Shown here: positions 17,076 to 26,209 of the stretch, one piece after another
How positions within the stretch are numbered: the first letter of the stretch is position 1
Layout of the letters: each line of letters starts with the position of its first letter
DNA from: Methanosarcina sp. DH2
Lineage (GTDB): Archaea; Halobacteriota; Methanosarcinia; Methanosarcinales; Methanosarcinaceae
Direction: 5' to 3'
Assembly (NCBI RefSeq): GCF_020804225.1
Contig: NZ_WJBI01000004.1
Span: forward strand, 288,728 to 330,363
Length of the DNA: 41,636 bases
Program-made: the position numbers and the translations under genes
The notes under the pieces: generated by a model
The model's database searches: none
The model's input: the letters and a program-made list of their open reading frames with translations, nothing else
What the model was told of the DNA's origin: nothing

Positions 17076-17820
17076 CAGAAGAAAGCAGCATTATAAAGTA
17101 TTAAAATTTTTCCAGAAATGTATCTAACGATTATGTAAAAATTACCTGCTGATTTTTACTGCAAACCACAGGAAGCCCTGTTCTGGAGTAGCTTTCTGGT
17201 TCTCCATAAGAGATGAAGAGGTGTATATTTCGAATCAGCGCTTTATTTACGGTTCCTCTGAGGCCCTTCAGATAAGGCATTGACTCGAGTCATTGATCCA
17301 CCCCCTGTGAAAGTTAAAGTGGAACAGAACTTGCTAAGGAAGAAATACCAATCAAAACAAGATTTGAGCGTTTACATGAAAAAACTCCGCCTGTGCAGGA
17401 AAGATTTGAGATTCGAACCGGCTGTCAGATTGTAGTACTGCATAAGGGCATAATCCCCTTGCCTGATTAAGACAATTTAAAACTGGAGAAAAAATCCACC
17501 AGATTTATTAAGGAGAAAGTGGTTCCCGGTGCCCGGAAGAAGGTAAGAGCATAAAAAGACCTGTATAGTCAACTTCCCGAAATTTGGAAATCCATACCCC
17601 AATATAATCCAGTATAAACGGATTATCATATGCTTCTGTTTTAATGATGTCAAGAGTTACTTTATTTGAGCAAATATATGATTTAGACGGCAGTTTATTG
17701 GAAAAATCTACTCATAATAAGGCTCTAAATTTTGTTTATATGAATAATATAATAAATTGTCAATGACTTACTGCGTACCAAAGATTTTTGCTTACGTCTG
17801 TGTGGCCGGAGGCCTAAAAA
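17076..17820. other. Intergenic region between ubiA and the repeat surface protein
   Basis: About 745 bp. Contains a perfect palindrome TGACTCGAGTCA (about 17281-17292) and one weak small frame (17280-17435). The promoter region just before 17821 is AT-rich with TATA-like runs (about 17735-17760). A GGTTCGAATC on the minus strand near 17404 resembles a tRNA T-loop, but no T stem or cloverleaf forms around it. Confidence 0.45.
17280..17435 (+). CDS. Possible 51-aa basic protein or gene fragment
   Basis: TTG at 17280 opens a frame containing PPPVKVKVEQNLLRKKYQSK and KKLRLCRKDLRFEPAV, ending at TAG (17433-17435). Composition looks protein-like, with balanced charge, but there is no Shine-Dalgarno sequence and no known family. 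It may be the tail of a decayed gene. In Methanosarcina TAG can also be read as pyrrolysine; readthrough was not explored further. Confidence 0.18.
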   Translation: MTRVIDPPPVKVKVEQNLLRKKYQSKQDLSVYMKKLRLCRKDLRFEPAVRL

Positions 17821-19275
17821 ATGAAAGCCCATTTTTTAAGTTCTTTAATTTATGTATTGCTGGTAATGCTAATAATCCCTGGAATGACTCCCGGCATGGC
17901 GTCTGCTGCAGATGAAACAGTAGGAGATAGCGGAAGTTCGGATGCGGGAGACTCAGATCAGGGAGATTCAGATTCGGGAGACTCAGATTCAGGAGACTCA
18001 GATCAGGGAGACTCAGATCAGGGAGACTCAGATCAGGGAGACTCAGATCAGGGAGACTCAGATCAGGGTGACTCAGATCAGGGTGACTCAGATCAGGGAG
18101 ACTCAGATTCAGGAGACTCAGATCAGGGAGACTCAGATCAGGGAGACTCAGATTCAGGAGACTCAGATTCGGGAGACTCAGATTCAGGAGACTCAGATTC
18201 GGGAGACTCAGATTCGGGAGATTCAGATCAGGGAGACTCAGATTCGGGAGATTCAGATTCGGGAGATTCAGATCAGGGAGATTCAGATTCGGGAGATTCA
18301 GATCAGGGAGATTCAGATCAGGGAGATTCAGATTCGGGAGATTCAGATCAGGGAGATTCAGATTCGGGAGATTCAGATCAAGGAGATTCAGATTCGGAAG
18401 ACTCAGATTCAGGAGATCCGGATACAGGAATAAGTGAAGACGGTGGGAGCTCCGGTTCCAGCTCAAATTCTAATTCCGGCTCCAAATCCAGTTCAAGCTC
18501 CAGTTCTAATTCTAATTCCGGTTCAGAATCCAGTTCAAGCTCCAGTTCGAGTCCCAATTCAAGCTCCAGTTCGAGTTCTAATTCAAGTTCAGGCTCAGGT
18601 TCAAGTTCTGGTTCCAGTAGCATAGGAAGCGGTGTTTCCACAGAACCGGCCACCAATATAGAGATTAAGGAGCTTGCTACCAGAAACGTGATAAGTGGTT
18701 ATCATATAAGATATGATTTTCCGGAAAATGTTACGTGCATAACACATATTGAATACGACTCAAAAAGGACGTTCAGAAAAACAACAGCAATTGTAGAAGT
18801 ACTTAATAACAAATCTGCTCTTGTTCCAAAACTGCCTGCTGGCAGAATATACAAACATGTGAATATTTGGGTAGGGGAAAATGCAGCAGGACTTCCTACT
18901 TCCCTTAAAAATGGACTAGTAGGATTCAGAGTCGAAAAAAAATGGATTGAAAACAATAATGTCAGTGAGTCCCTGGTAACCCTTCAATGGTATAATAAAG
19001 GCTGGAAGCCTCTTGATACTGAGAAGATTGGAGAAGATGAGAATTACATATATTTCAAATCAAAAACGCCTGGTTATTCCTTTTTTGCGATAACGGAATA
19101 CTCTGCAGAGGATAAAGACAAAGAAGAAACTCAATTACAGAAAACTCTGAGAAGCCTGTCAGGACAAAACGGCATAGACGAAAAGCCTATGAAGGCAGCT
19201 AAAATACTTATTGCATTTTCTCTGCCGTTATTTGCGCTTCTTGTAGGATATGCTGTGTTAAAGAAAAAAATATAA
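17821..19275 (+). CDS. Surface protein: DSDQG/DSDSG repeats plus PGF-pre-PGF-like domain
   Basis: The 484-aa secreted, membrane-anchored protein has, in order: a signal peptide ending near GMASAADE (about residue 30); 32 acidic pentapeptides DSD(Q/S)G (residues 44-203); and a Ser/Asn-rich linker of about 70 residues (SGSSSNSNSGSKSSSS style). A globular domain follows at about 275-435, starting NIEIKELATRNVISGYHIRY and containing GWKPLDTEKIGED and TPGYSFFAITE. It resembles the PGF-pre-PGF domain found in methanogen surface proteins. A transmembrane helix (LIAFSLPLFALLVGYAVL) and KKKI end the protein. The repeats resemble the Ser-Asp stalks of bacterial Sdr adhesins. I infer a highly charged stalk projecting from the S-layer, perhaps binding cations. 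It stands alone, convergent with nadA. Confidence 0.8.
   Translation: MKAHFLSSLIYVLLVMLIIPGMTPGMASAADETVGDSGSSDAGDSDQGDSDSGDSDSGDSDQGDSDQGDSDQGDSDQGDSDQGDSDQGDSDQGDSDSGDSDQGDSDQGDSDSGDSDSGDSDSGDSDSGDSDSGDSDQGDSDSGDSDSGDSDQGDSDSGDSDQGDSDQGDSDSGDSDQGDSDSGDSDQGDSDSEDSDSGDPDTGISEDGGSSGSSSNSNSGSKSSSSSSSNSNSGSESSSSSSSSPNSSSSSSSNSSSGSGSSSGSSSIGSGVSTEPATNIEIKELATRNVISGYHIRYDFPENVTCITHIEYDSKRTFRKTTAIVEVLNNKSALVPKLPAGRIYKHVNIWVGENAAGLPTSLKNGLVGFRVEKKWIENNNVSESLVTLQWYNKGWKPLDTEKIGEDENYIYFKSKTPGYSFFAITEYSAEDKDKEETQLQKTLRSLSGQNGIDEKPMKAAKILIAFSLPLFALLVGYAVLKKKI
17950..18429 (+). repeat. Array of 32 tandem 15-bp units encoding DSDQG/DSDSG
   Basis: Each unit is GA(C/T)TCAGAT followed by CAGGG(A/T) or TC(A/G)GGA. 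Units up to about 18249 mostly begin GAC and those from 18250 to about 18384 begin GAT, so the array looks like two separately expanded blocks. The last three units are degenerate (DSDSE, DSDSG, DPDTG). Confidence 0.9.
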
Positions 19276-19444
19276 AAAGTTCAAGTCTAGAATGAAAGTA
19301 TGTGAGGCTCCTTACCTCACTTACTCCAAATTCTTTTTTCAGTAAGCTCTCAAAAAATAAATAAAGAATAAATAAAGAATAAAGCAGACTGCCCCCAGCA
19401 GAAATGGGGCATGGCAAACCGCAACGGAAAAATTATTCAAAGGG
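19276..19444. other. Convergent intergenic spacer
   Basis: Separates the stop of the surface protein and the stop of nadA. Contains GTGAGGCTCCTTACCTCAC (about 19300-19320), a GTGAGG/CCTCAC hairpin that could terminate both transcripts. Confidence 0.45.
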
Positions 19445-20359
19445 TTATTTTACTTTTACCGCAAGCATCCGGTCAAGGGCTTCTTTTGCCCTGACCCGCA
19501 TGTCTTCAGGGACAGTCACCACGTACTGCATCTTTTCAAGGGAAGCCAGGACCTTTTCAAGGTTGACCATCTTCATGCTCGGGCAACAGGCAAATTCAGA
19601 TATGCAGTAATATGTTTTTTCAGGAGCTTCTTTAAGGAGCCCGTGAATAAGCCCACATTCAGTACCGATAATAAATTCCTGTGCAGGCGAGTTTTTCGCG
19701 TACACGATCATACCTCGTGTGCTTGCCACATGATCTGCAAGTTCAAGGACCTCAGGGCGGCACTCAGGATGGGCTATAAATTTAGCCTGAGGATGTTTTT
19801 CCTTCATTCTCAGGACATCTTCCTTCAAGACCAGGTGATGCGTAGGGCAGTGCCCTTCCCAGGGAATGATTTTTTTATCGGTCCGGGCAGCAACGTAGGC
19901 TGCCAGGTTCTTGTCAGGCACAAAGATAACCTCTTCGGCCTCCAGGGAGTTTACCACTTCTACAGCGTTGGCAGAGGTACAGCAGATATAGGATTCTGCC
20001 TTGATCGCAGCCGAACTGTTTACATAGGAGACAACCGGAGCATCGGGGTGCTTTTCTTTCAGTTGTTTAAGGCCTTCCACATCCACCATATCTGCCATAG
20101 GGCAGGTGGCATCGATTTCCGGCAACAGGACCGTCTTTGTCGGAGAAAGAATTGCAGCGCTCTCCCCCATAAAATGGACGCCGCAAAATACGATAACATC
20201 CGCGCTCTGGCGGACAGCTTCCTGACTCAGGGCAAGGGAATCCCCTACAAAATCCGCAATGTCCTGGATTTCGGGACGGGAGTAGTAGTGAGAGAGAATT
20301 ACTGCGTTTCGTTTTAACTTCAATTCTTGGATCCTTTTTATAAGGTCTGCTTGTTGCAT
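19445..20359 (-). CDS. nadA: Quinolinate synthase
   Basis: Condenses iminoaspartate with dihydroxyacetone phosphate to quinolinate, using a [4Fe-4S] cluster. The protein is 304 aa, the usual short archaeal form. The three cluster cysteines are C86 ([10 protein letters not shown]), C171 (WEGHCPTHH) and C258 or C259 (SEFACCPSM). Substrate-binding sequences include [17 protein letters not shown] near the N-terminus. The start at 20359 follows GGTGGT. The nadX gene, which supplies iminoaspartate, lies upstream in the same direction and nadC is divergent beyond it, so the complete aspartate-to-NaMN branch is here. Confidence 0.96.
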   Translation of the reverse strand: MQQADLIKRIQELKLKRNAVILSHYYSRPEIQDIADFVGDSLALSQEAVRQSADVIVFCGVHFMGESAAILSPTKTVLLPEIDATCPMADMVDVEGLKQLKEKHPDAPVVSYVNSSAAIKAESYICCTSANAVEVVNSLEAEEVIFVPDKNLAAYVAARTDKKIIPWEGHCPTHHLVLKEDVLRMKEKHPQAKFIAHPECRPEVLELADHVASTRGMIVYAKNSPAQEFIIGTECGLIHGLLKEAPEKTYYCISEFACCPSMKMVNLEKVLASLEKMQYVVTVPEDMRVRAKEALDRMLAVKVK

Positions 20360-20682
20360 GGGACCACCAAAAATATTTGAGAGAAAAATATGAATATGGA
20401 ATATAAAGTAAGGCTAAAGTTATCTGGTCTGGCTGAGTTCTTAATTAAGGGCAATCTGGCAAAAGGACATGTTAAGCACAGAAAGGAGTGCAATAAGGAA
20501 AAATTATATCCATAAGGCGCTTTTTCGCATACATGTCACCTTCTCCATAGGATTTACGTGCTTAACTCCTTCGGACTATATAATGTTTGTGAACCCGGCC
20601 TGCCTTCAATCCGGAAATCTAAATTCAAATATCCGAATACTGAAAATTCAGGTTCAGTCCTCAAGGTCCGACCTGGAAGAAT
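20360..20682. other. Spacer between nadX and nadA
   Basis: About 320 bp without a supported gene; two overlapping short plus-strand frames look like chance. Near the nadX stop (20660-20703) GGTCCGACCTGGA and GGTCCCGACCTGGA form a close direct repeat of short palindromes, which may terminate nadX. The sequence TTAAGGGCAATCTGG at about 20441-20455 also occurs upstream of mat at 14595-14609. Confidence 0.4.
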
Positions 20683-21498
20683 TCAGGTCCCGACCTGGAC
20701 AGGATTGAGAATTTTTTTCAGGGTAGAAACTGCAGAAAGGGCTGCAAGATAACTTGTTTTAGGGTTCTCAGGAGAAGGGAGGTTTTCCACTTTTGTGCAG
20801 AACTTTCCGAACTCTCCTTCTACAGTGATTTCATGCACATTTCTGGAAAGAGAGGGGTCAGCTATGACTCTTACCGCCGTCCGCTCAAAACCTATGCCTG
20901 CAAGGCTTATAGTGGCTGCCACGTTAACATTTGCAGGAAAAGCTTTTACGGCTTCCGACGCAGGCCCTTCAAAAAGTACGGTTGCTCTTTCGAGTTTTTC
21001 AAGTTCTATGCCATGTTTCACAACATAAGGAGCTCCCATGAGTCCTGAAGGAGGTTTCCTGGTAGTCAGGGTGACAGAAGAAATCCCGGCTGCATGTGCT
21101 GAATTTAACCCATCGATGCCGACAACTGCGCCCGAAGGAAAGTAAAGTTTGCAATTGTGCTGCTTTGCAAGCCCGAAAAGAGTTTCCCTCAGCTCCTTAT
21201 CTGCAAGGGCGCCCACACTTAGGACCATCACATCACATCCTGCCTGAAGGGCCTGGGGTACAATAAACCTGACAGCATTCTGGGAGGCGCTTTCTATGAC
21301 AAGGTCCACACTGCGTATGAGTTCTTCAATCTTCATATACGCAGGACTGCATGTTTTCAGGGAAGCTGCAAGTTCAAGAACCTTGCTCTCCGAAGAGTCA
21401 CAGAGAGAATACAGCTCTGCATTAATCTCCCCGTTATCAATTGCCCTGCAAATCTGTCCGCCAATAAATCCGCAACCAATAATTCCTATTTTCAGTAT
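20683..21498 (-). CDS. nadX: L-aspartate dehydrogenase, with non-ATG start
   Basis: Oxidises aspartate to iminoaspartate with NAD(P), feeding NadA. The frame beginning at the first ATG (21336) gives only 217 aa and lacks the dinucleotide-binding fold. The frame is open further upstream and encodes LKIGIIGCGFIGGQICRAID, the Rossmann GxGxxG motif. With it the protein is 271 aa, the family length. The catalytic region includes VLSVGALADKEL, GAVVGIDGLNSAH and VAATISLAGIGFERT. No ATG, GTG or TTG lies between the upstream in-frame stop and the Rossmann motif. AGGAG is placed 6 nt before ATA (21498) and 9 nt before CTG (21495). I favour ATA, because relatives begin M-L-K-I-G, but CTG is possible. 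Confidence 0.88.
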   Translation of the reverse strand: MLKIGIIGCGFIGGQICRAIDNGEINAELYSLCDSSESKVLELAASLKTCSPAYMKIEELIRSVDLVIESASQNAVRFIVPQALQAGCDVMVLSVGALADKELRETLFGLAKQHNCKLYFPSGAVVGIDGLNSAHAAGISSVTLTTRKPPSGLMGAPYVVKHGIELEKLERATVLFEGPASEAVKAFPANVNVAATISLAGIGFERTAVRVIADPSLSRNVHEITVEGEFGKFCTKVENLPSPENPKTSYLAALSAVSTLKKILNPVQVGT

Positions 21499-21976
21499 TC
21501 CAGGCTCCTGATAATAATCAGTAAGTTTTAATCGATTTAATCAGTAGTTTGAGTTGTTTTAGCTGGTATTTTCCATCCGTTATAATTGCTTGCATTATAA
21601 TTTTTTTTATATACCCGGCATAAAGGAAATCCGAGAACGGGATTATTGTATTCTGTTCCATCTCTTTAAATCTTCTGTTGCACGGCTTTTGTTTTTGTCT
21701 TAAAATCCTCTGCACATTTCTACCTTACTTTGTCTTTTTTGTTGTCTTAAAATCCTTTGCACATTTCTACCTTACTTTGTCTTTTTTGTCTTTTCTTTGT
21801 ATTTTCTTATATTTTCTTATATTCTCTTTGTCTTTCCTGTGCCTGTTCTCAGTACCTTGCTCAGGATAAAGGCAAATTACAAACAATAAAATAAAAACGG
21901 AATAAAGAGAAATTGAAGGAAAAAATGCCCGCACCTCTTATAAATCCGGGCAGCATTAAGTATCAGGGTAAAAATC
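21499..21976. other. Divergent nadX-nadC intergenic region
   Basis: Pyrimidine-rich on the plus strand (long T/C tracts 21680-21850), containing the 47-bp tandem duplication listed separately. Both nad promoters must lie here, so a shared regulator site is plausible, but none is recognised. Confidence 0.5.
21696..21789. repeat. 47-bp tandem duplication between nadX and nadC
   Basis: The segment starting TGTCTTAAAATCCTCTGCAC at 21696 is repeated immediately at 21743, with a single C-to-T difference across 47 bp. A recent duplication in a T/C-rich leader. Confidence 0.85.
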
Positions 21977-22810
21977 ATGCTTATCAGAGAAGTAGAAAGC
22001 TTCGTAGAAGAAGACCTGGGGTACGATGATGTTTCGTGTACCATTGTTCCGGACAGACCTGCTGAAGCCATCATTTTCACGAAAGAAGATTGTACGGTTG
22101 CCGGACTCAATGAGGCGGCATCAATATTTTGTTATTTTGGAATTCAAGCAGAAACCGATCTTAAAGATGGAGACCACCTCAGCAAAGGAGATCTAATTTT
22201 CAGGCTTAAGGGAGGATCGGTGTCCATTCTCAGGGCAGAGCGCCTTAGCCTTAACTTTCTCGGGCACCTTAGCGGGATTGCAACCCTGACCAGGGGCTGC
22301 GTGGATATCGTAAGAGAACACTCCGAAAGCACAAGGATAGCGTGTACAAGGAAGACCACCCCAGGAATAAGGAAGTTCGAAAAGCTGGCTGTTGCTGCAG
22401 GGGGGGGAGATACTCACAGATTTAACCTATCGGATGCGGTTATGATTAAAGATAACCATGTAAAACTTATGGGAATAGAAGCTGCAATCAAAGCAGCCAA
22501 AAAAACCAGTTTTACTCGGAAAATAGAGGTTGAAGTCGAGTCTGCAAAAGACGCGGTCTTCGCTGCAGAACTGGGAGCCGACATTATCATGCTTGACAAT
22601 ATGCAGCCTGAAGCAATCAAAGAGGCTCTCTCTATACTTGAAGAAAAAGGGCTCAGGAAATCAGTCCTTGTGGAAGCATCGGGAGGGATTTCCCCCGCAA
22701 ACCTTGAAGATTATGCAAAAACAGAAGTGGATATAATATCAATGGGCTCCCTTATCCATAAATCAAGATGGATAGATATTAGCCTGGAAATAGTCAACTC
22801 CGATAACTGA
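21977..22810 (+). CDS. nadC: Nicotinate-nucleotide pyrophosphorylase (quinolinate phosphoribosyltransferase)
   Basis: Converts quinolinate and PRPP to nicotinate mononucleotide. The 277-aa protein is normal for NadC. An N-terminal domain carries EEDLGYDDVSCTIVP and the substrate Arg/Lys residues lie in RIACTRKTTPGIRKFEKLA. Further hallmarks are GGGDTHRFNLSDAVMIKDNH, the sheet residues IEVEVES and IIMLDNMQPE, and the phosphate loop VEASGGISPANL. It is divergent from nadX. A 14-bp palindrome GAAACTATAGTTTC (22809-22822) overlaps the stop codon. Confidence 0.96.
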   Translation: MLIREVESFVEEDLGYDDVSCTIVPDRPAEAIIFTKEDCTVAGLNEAASIFCYFGIQAETDLKDGDHLSKGDLIFRLKGGSVSILRAERLSLNFLGHLSGIATLTRGCVDIVREHSESTRIACTRKTTPGIRKFEKLAVAAGGGDTHRFNLSDAVMIKDNHVKLMGIEAAIKAAKKTSFTRKIEVEVESAKDAVFAAELGADIIMLDNMQPEAIKEALSILEEKGLRKSVLVEASGGISPANLEDYAKTEVDIISMGSLIHKSRWIDISLEIVNSDN

Positions 22811-23890
22811 AACTATAGTTTCGGACGTAAATGCTTACATTAAACTCACCGGGTGCTTTATAACAACGGAAGTGCCCGTTATTTCGTGGTTTCTGCACCT
22901 TATTGGGTTAATATCTTTGTTCGAGATTTATTAAGAAATCTTCAAGAAGTTTTGAGATTTATTATAAATAAACATTACTCTCTTCCTTTTTTAATTAAAA
23001 TTTTTTCATCTTGAATAGTTAATATTAAAAATTTTTTACACTTGTGAGTACAATTATATTTATAATAGGTTTCATTTTTCTGCCAAAAGTTTAAAAAACA
23101 CCGAAAAAATATATAGGAATTGATAAATAAAAATTACAAAGATACGAAATAAGAATATAAAAAAATGGAACAAAAATAAATGGAGTCCCCAGATAAAAGG
23201 GTCTGCTAAATCCAGCCTCTGAAAGTCCATTGTTTCAGGATTTATACTCAATAAGGGTGTAGGATTTCACACCCTCATTCGTACCCGCAGATCTTTTCAC
23301 TCCTTACCCTGGAATCAGCCCATGAGCTGGAAAAACTCTATAATGTGGCATTTCAGGCAATCCATTACGAAAAGGCAAAAAAGAAGCGTGTGGAAGAAGG
23401 AGTAAAGGTGGAAAAAGCTTTTTCTCAGATTGAAGGGCTGGAGCCTGAATACTGAAATTCAGGTATTTTCCTTCAGATCCTTTTTTAGTCTGGATTTCTA
23501 TTGTAATCGTTTTGACTTTCCTACTGTAACCGTTTTGACCTGAATTTTTCTCTGTTCTGCCCTTATTCTACTCTTAGAACTTCTATATCGAGAGGTTCAT
23601 CATTCCGAAATTAACTGTTTACTAACAGTTATGTGAAAAATGTCTCATCTGCAGCAGGACAGAACGAAGTCTGTCAAAAGTCAATGCTTACAGGTACACC
23701 ATAGTACCATAAATGAGAGGTAGTGATTCATAACATGTTCGTACGCATTGTGATAATTATTACCGGTCAAATGGATAATGACAATAAATCACACCAATTT
23801 TTGGAAAAATTACCGACATATAAGAATTAACCGGAAAAATTAGTTAACTTTATGTAATACTCTTTCTCTAGTAAATTAGAGGAAAGTAAC
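22811..23890. other. Long AT-rich intergenic region with a gene fragment
   Basis: Almost 1.1 kb. The first 400 bp are AT-rich with no gene. A 67-codon open fragment lies at 23255-23455 (listed separately), preceded by a short hairpin AGGGTGT/ACACCCT (about 23254-23275). The promoter of the ABC importer should lie in 23700-23880. Confidence 0.45.
23255..23455 (+). pseudogene. C-terminal fragment of an unidentified protein
   Basis: An open frame without a usable start begins after TAA at 23252 and contains LESAHELEKLYNVAFQAIHY and EKAKKKRVEEGVKVEKAFSQ, ending EGLEPEY. The helical, charge-patterned composition looks like real protein. The lack of start codon and upstream sequence suggests the truncated tail of a lost gene. 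Family not recognised. Confidence 0.3.
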
Positions 23891-25105
23891 ATGAAAGCAA
23901 TCTTCGGTGTTAAATTAAAAAAAATCATTTTTATAGGAATACTCATTATTGCCCTGATTGCAACCTCAGGGTGCACAGGAGAACCCACTCCTGTTGAGGA
24001 CGAAGAGGGTGCGTCCCCGGCGGAGGCTGCTGGAACCGCCACAGGAACCGATGAGTTAACCGAGTCTGCCGAAATCACAATCACTGATGGGTTCGGTAGA
24101 AGTGTTTCCATACCTGAGGATATTGAAAGTGTCGTCTGCTCAGGGGCAGGATCCCTGCGTTACCTCGTATACCTGCAGGCCCAGGACCTCGTAGTTGGAG
24201 TTGACAGCCTGGAAAAGAAGGAAGCGGAAATTGAAGGCAGGCCTTATGCCCTTGCAAACCCGCAGCTTAAGGATTACCCCCTGATAGGGGAGTTCAGGGG
24301 CAAAGATGACCCCGAAAAAATTATTGGTATCAGCCCTCAGGTTGTCCTGAAAGCTGGCACAACTGGCCAGCCCCCGGCAACAAGTGCCACTGAAGCCGAC
24401 ACTCTCCAGCAAAAATCCGGCATCTCGGTTGTTTCATTCCCTGCCGGGTCTTTGAAGAATGAGGAGCAGAAAACCGAAATGTACAGCTCACTCCGAATAA
24501 TGGGAGAAGTTACTGGCAAACAGGAAAGGGCAGAAGAGATAATTGCCTATATCGAAGCTACGATGGATGACCTCGAAAGCAGGACTGCAGACATTCCGGA
24601 ATCCGAAAGAAAGGCTGTTTATGTTGGAGGGGTGAGCAGTGCAGGAGCTCATGGAATAATTTCCACAGAACCGGCTTATCCGCCATTCCTCTGGGTAAAT
24701 GCAAATAACGTTGCAGTCGGAATGGGCACAGACCATGCGGACATTGCCAAAGAGGCGCTTGTGGACTGGGATCCCGAATATATCTTTGTCGACATAGGAA
24801 CTATCCAGCTGGGCAACGAAGGAGCCATTGGAGAACTCAAAACCGATCCGTCACTCAAAGGGCTTTCAGCTGTAAAGGATGGAAAGGTTTACGGAGTGAT
24901 TCCCTACAACTTCTATAACACCAACTATGAGTCAGTGCTTGCAAACGCTTACTTCGTAGGAAAGGTACTCTATCCGGACAGGTTTGAGGATATAGACCCT
25001 GAAGCCAAAGCCGACGAGATTTACACCTTCTTCGTTGGCAAGCCTGTGTTCTCCGACCTGAACGGACAGTACAATAACCTGGGATTCAAGCAGATCCTAC
25101 AATAA
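23891..25105 (+). CDS. ABC importer substrate-binding lipoprotein, iron-siderophore/corrinoid family
   Basis: The 404-aa protein is anchored by a lipobox-like sequence LIATSGCTGEP (Cys about 28) after a hydrophobic signal. An acidic linker (EDEEGASPAEAAG) follows, then a BtuF/FepB-type bilobal domain starting ITDGFGRSVSIPEDIESVVC. The second lobe contains WDPEYIFVDIGT and the helix LKGLSAVKDGKVYGVIPYN. It is the first gene of a three-gene importer operon. Cluster II binding proteins carry ferric siderophores, heme or cobalamin. The nearby cob genes make corrinoid import tempting, but the sequence does not decide. Confidence 0.88.
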   Translation: MKAIFGVKLKKIIFIGILIIALIATSGCTGEPTPVEDEEGASPAEAAGTATGTDELTESAEITITDGFGRSVSIPEDIESVVCSGAGSLRYLVYLQAQDLVVGVDSLEKKEAEIEGRPYALANPQLKDYPLIGEFRGKDDPEKIIGISPQVVLKAGTTGQPPATSATEADTLQQKSGISVVSFPAGSLKNEEQKTEMYSSLRIMGEVTGKQERAEEIIAYIEATMDDLESRTADIPESERKAVYVGGVSSAGAHGIISTEPAYPPFLWVNANNVAVGMGTDHADIAKEALVDWDPEYIFVDIGTIQLGNEGAIGELKTDPSLKGLSAVKDGKVYGVIPYNFYNTNYESVLANAYFVGKVLYPDRFEDIDPEAKADEIYTFFVGKPVFSDLNGQYNNLGFKQILQ

Positions 25106-25123
25106 CACGGAGGGTATAAATAA

Positions 25124-26209
25124 GTGCATTTTGCCGATGGAGCAGTTCCCGAAGATTACCTCGTGTACGTGCGAAGAAAATACTTCTGGATTATGGGGGG
25201 GCTCCTGTTCCTATTTTTTATGCTTATCTACTCGATCTCGGTAGGAGCGGTAGAAATCCCTCTGTGTAAGGTGATACAGATACTATCAGGTCAAGAAGTC
25301 ACTACCAAATGGGATGAAACTGTATCGAGTATTATCTGGAACATCCGCCTTCCTCAAGCCCTGGCTGCGATAGTAGCAGGAGCCGGGCTTTCAGTTGCGG
25401 GAGTGGTTATGCAGTCAATACTGCGTAATCCACTCGGGTCTCCGTTTACGCTCGGCATCTCAAACGCCGGAGCTTTCGGGGCTGCCTTCTCGGTAATCGT
25501 TCTCGGGACAGGAAGGATGCAATCGACCGTTGCAAATGCTGTCATCATTAACAACCCTTACCTGACCACGATGGTAGCCTTCATCTTTTGCCTTCTTGCT
25601 ACCGGAATAATCCTGCTCATCTCCAGGGTCCGCGGATCCTCGCCCGAGGTAATGGTGCTCGCAGGCGTTGCATTATCGTCCCTCTTTACCGCAGGGACAA
25701 TGTTCCTGCAGTACTTTGCTGACGATACCCAGCTTGCAGCAGTTGTCTTCTGGACCTTTGGAGATGTCGGAAGAGTGAAGAACTGGCTGGAACTGGAAAT
25801 TATGGCAGGGGTTGTTCTACTTGCAATAATATTTTTTATTGCCAATCGCTGGAACTATAATGCAATCGATGCAGGGGATGAGACCGCAAAAAGCCTGGGT
25901 GTCAATGTGGAGAGAATCAGGACCGTCGGCATGATTATTGCAGCCCTCGTCTCAGCTGTAATAGTTTCGTTCCTTGGAGTGATCGGGTTTGTAGGTCTGA
26001 TCTGTCCGCACATGGTAAGACGGATAATAGGAGATGACCAGAGATATCTGATACCTGGCTCAACCCTCCTTGGAGCAATCCTTCTTCTGATATCGGATAC
26101 CGCAGCCAGGCTTATAGTGGCGCCATATGTGCTTCCGGTATCTGTTCTTACAGCTTTCATGGGTGCACCCACTTTCATTTACCTGCTTCTTAGGGGGTAT
26201 AAACGATGA
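25124..26209 (+). CDS. ABC importer permease, FecCD/BtuC family
   Basis: A 361-aa protein with about ten transmembrane helices. It carries the FecCD signatures IRLPQALAAIVAGAGLSVAG (about 75-94), NPLGSPFTLGISNAGAFGAA and FVGLICPHMVRRIIGDDQR, the last being the ATPase-coupling loop. The start is GTG at 25124, preceded by GGAGGG 7-8 nt upstream, 18 nt after the binding-protein stop. The 3' end overlaps the ATPase gene by 4 nt (ATGA). Confidence 0.93.
   Translation: MHFADGAVPEDYLVYVRRKYFWIMGGLLFLFFMLIYSISVGAVEIPLCKVIQILSGQEVTTKWDETVSSIIWNIRLPQALAAIVAGAGLSVAGVVMQSILRNPLGSPFTLGISNAGAFGAAFSVIVLGTGRMQSTVANAVIINNPYLTTMVAFIFCLLATGIILLISRVRGSSPEVMVLAGVALSSLFTAGTMFLQYFADDTQLAAVVFWTFGDVGRVKNWLELEIMAGVVLLAIIFFIANRWNYNAIDAGDETAKSLGVNVERIRTVGMIIAALVSAVIVSFLGVIGFVGLICPHMVRRIIGDDQRYLIPGSTLLGAILLLISDTAARLIVAPYVLPVSVLTAFMGAPTFIYLLLRGYKR

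Noticed and set aside
17395-17460. Possible tRNA suggested by GGTTCGAATC on the minus strand
   Set aside because: Bases either side of the putative T-loop do not pair and no acceptor or anticodon stems are found.
17792-18466. 224-codon Leu/Asn/Pro-rich minus-strand ORF
   Set aside because: It is the antisense of the DSDQG repeat array; open only because of the repeat composition.
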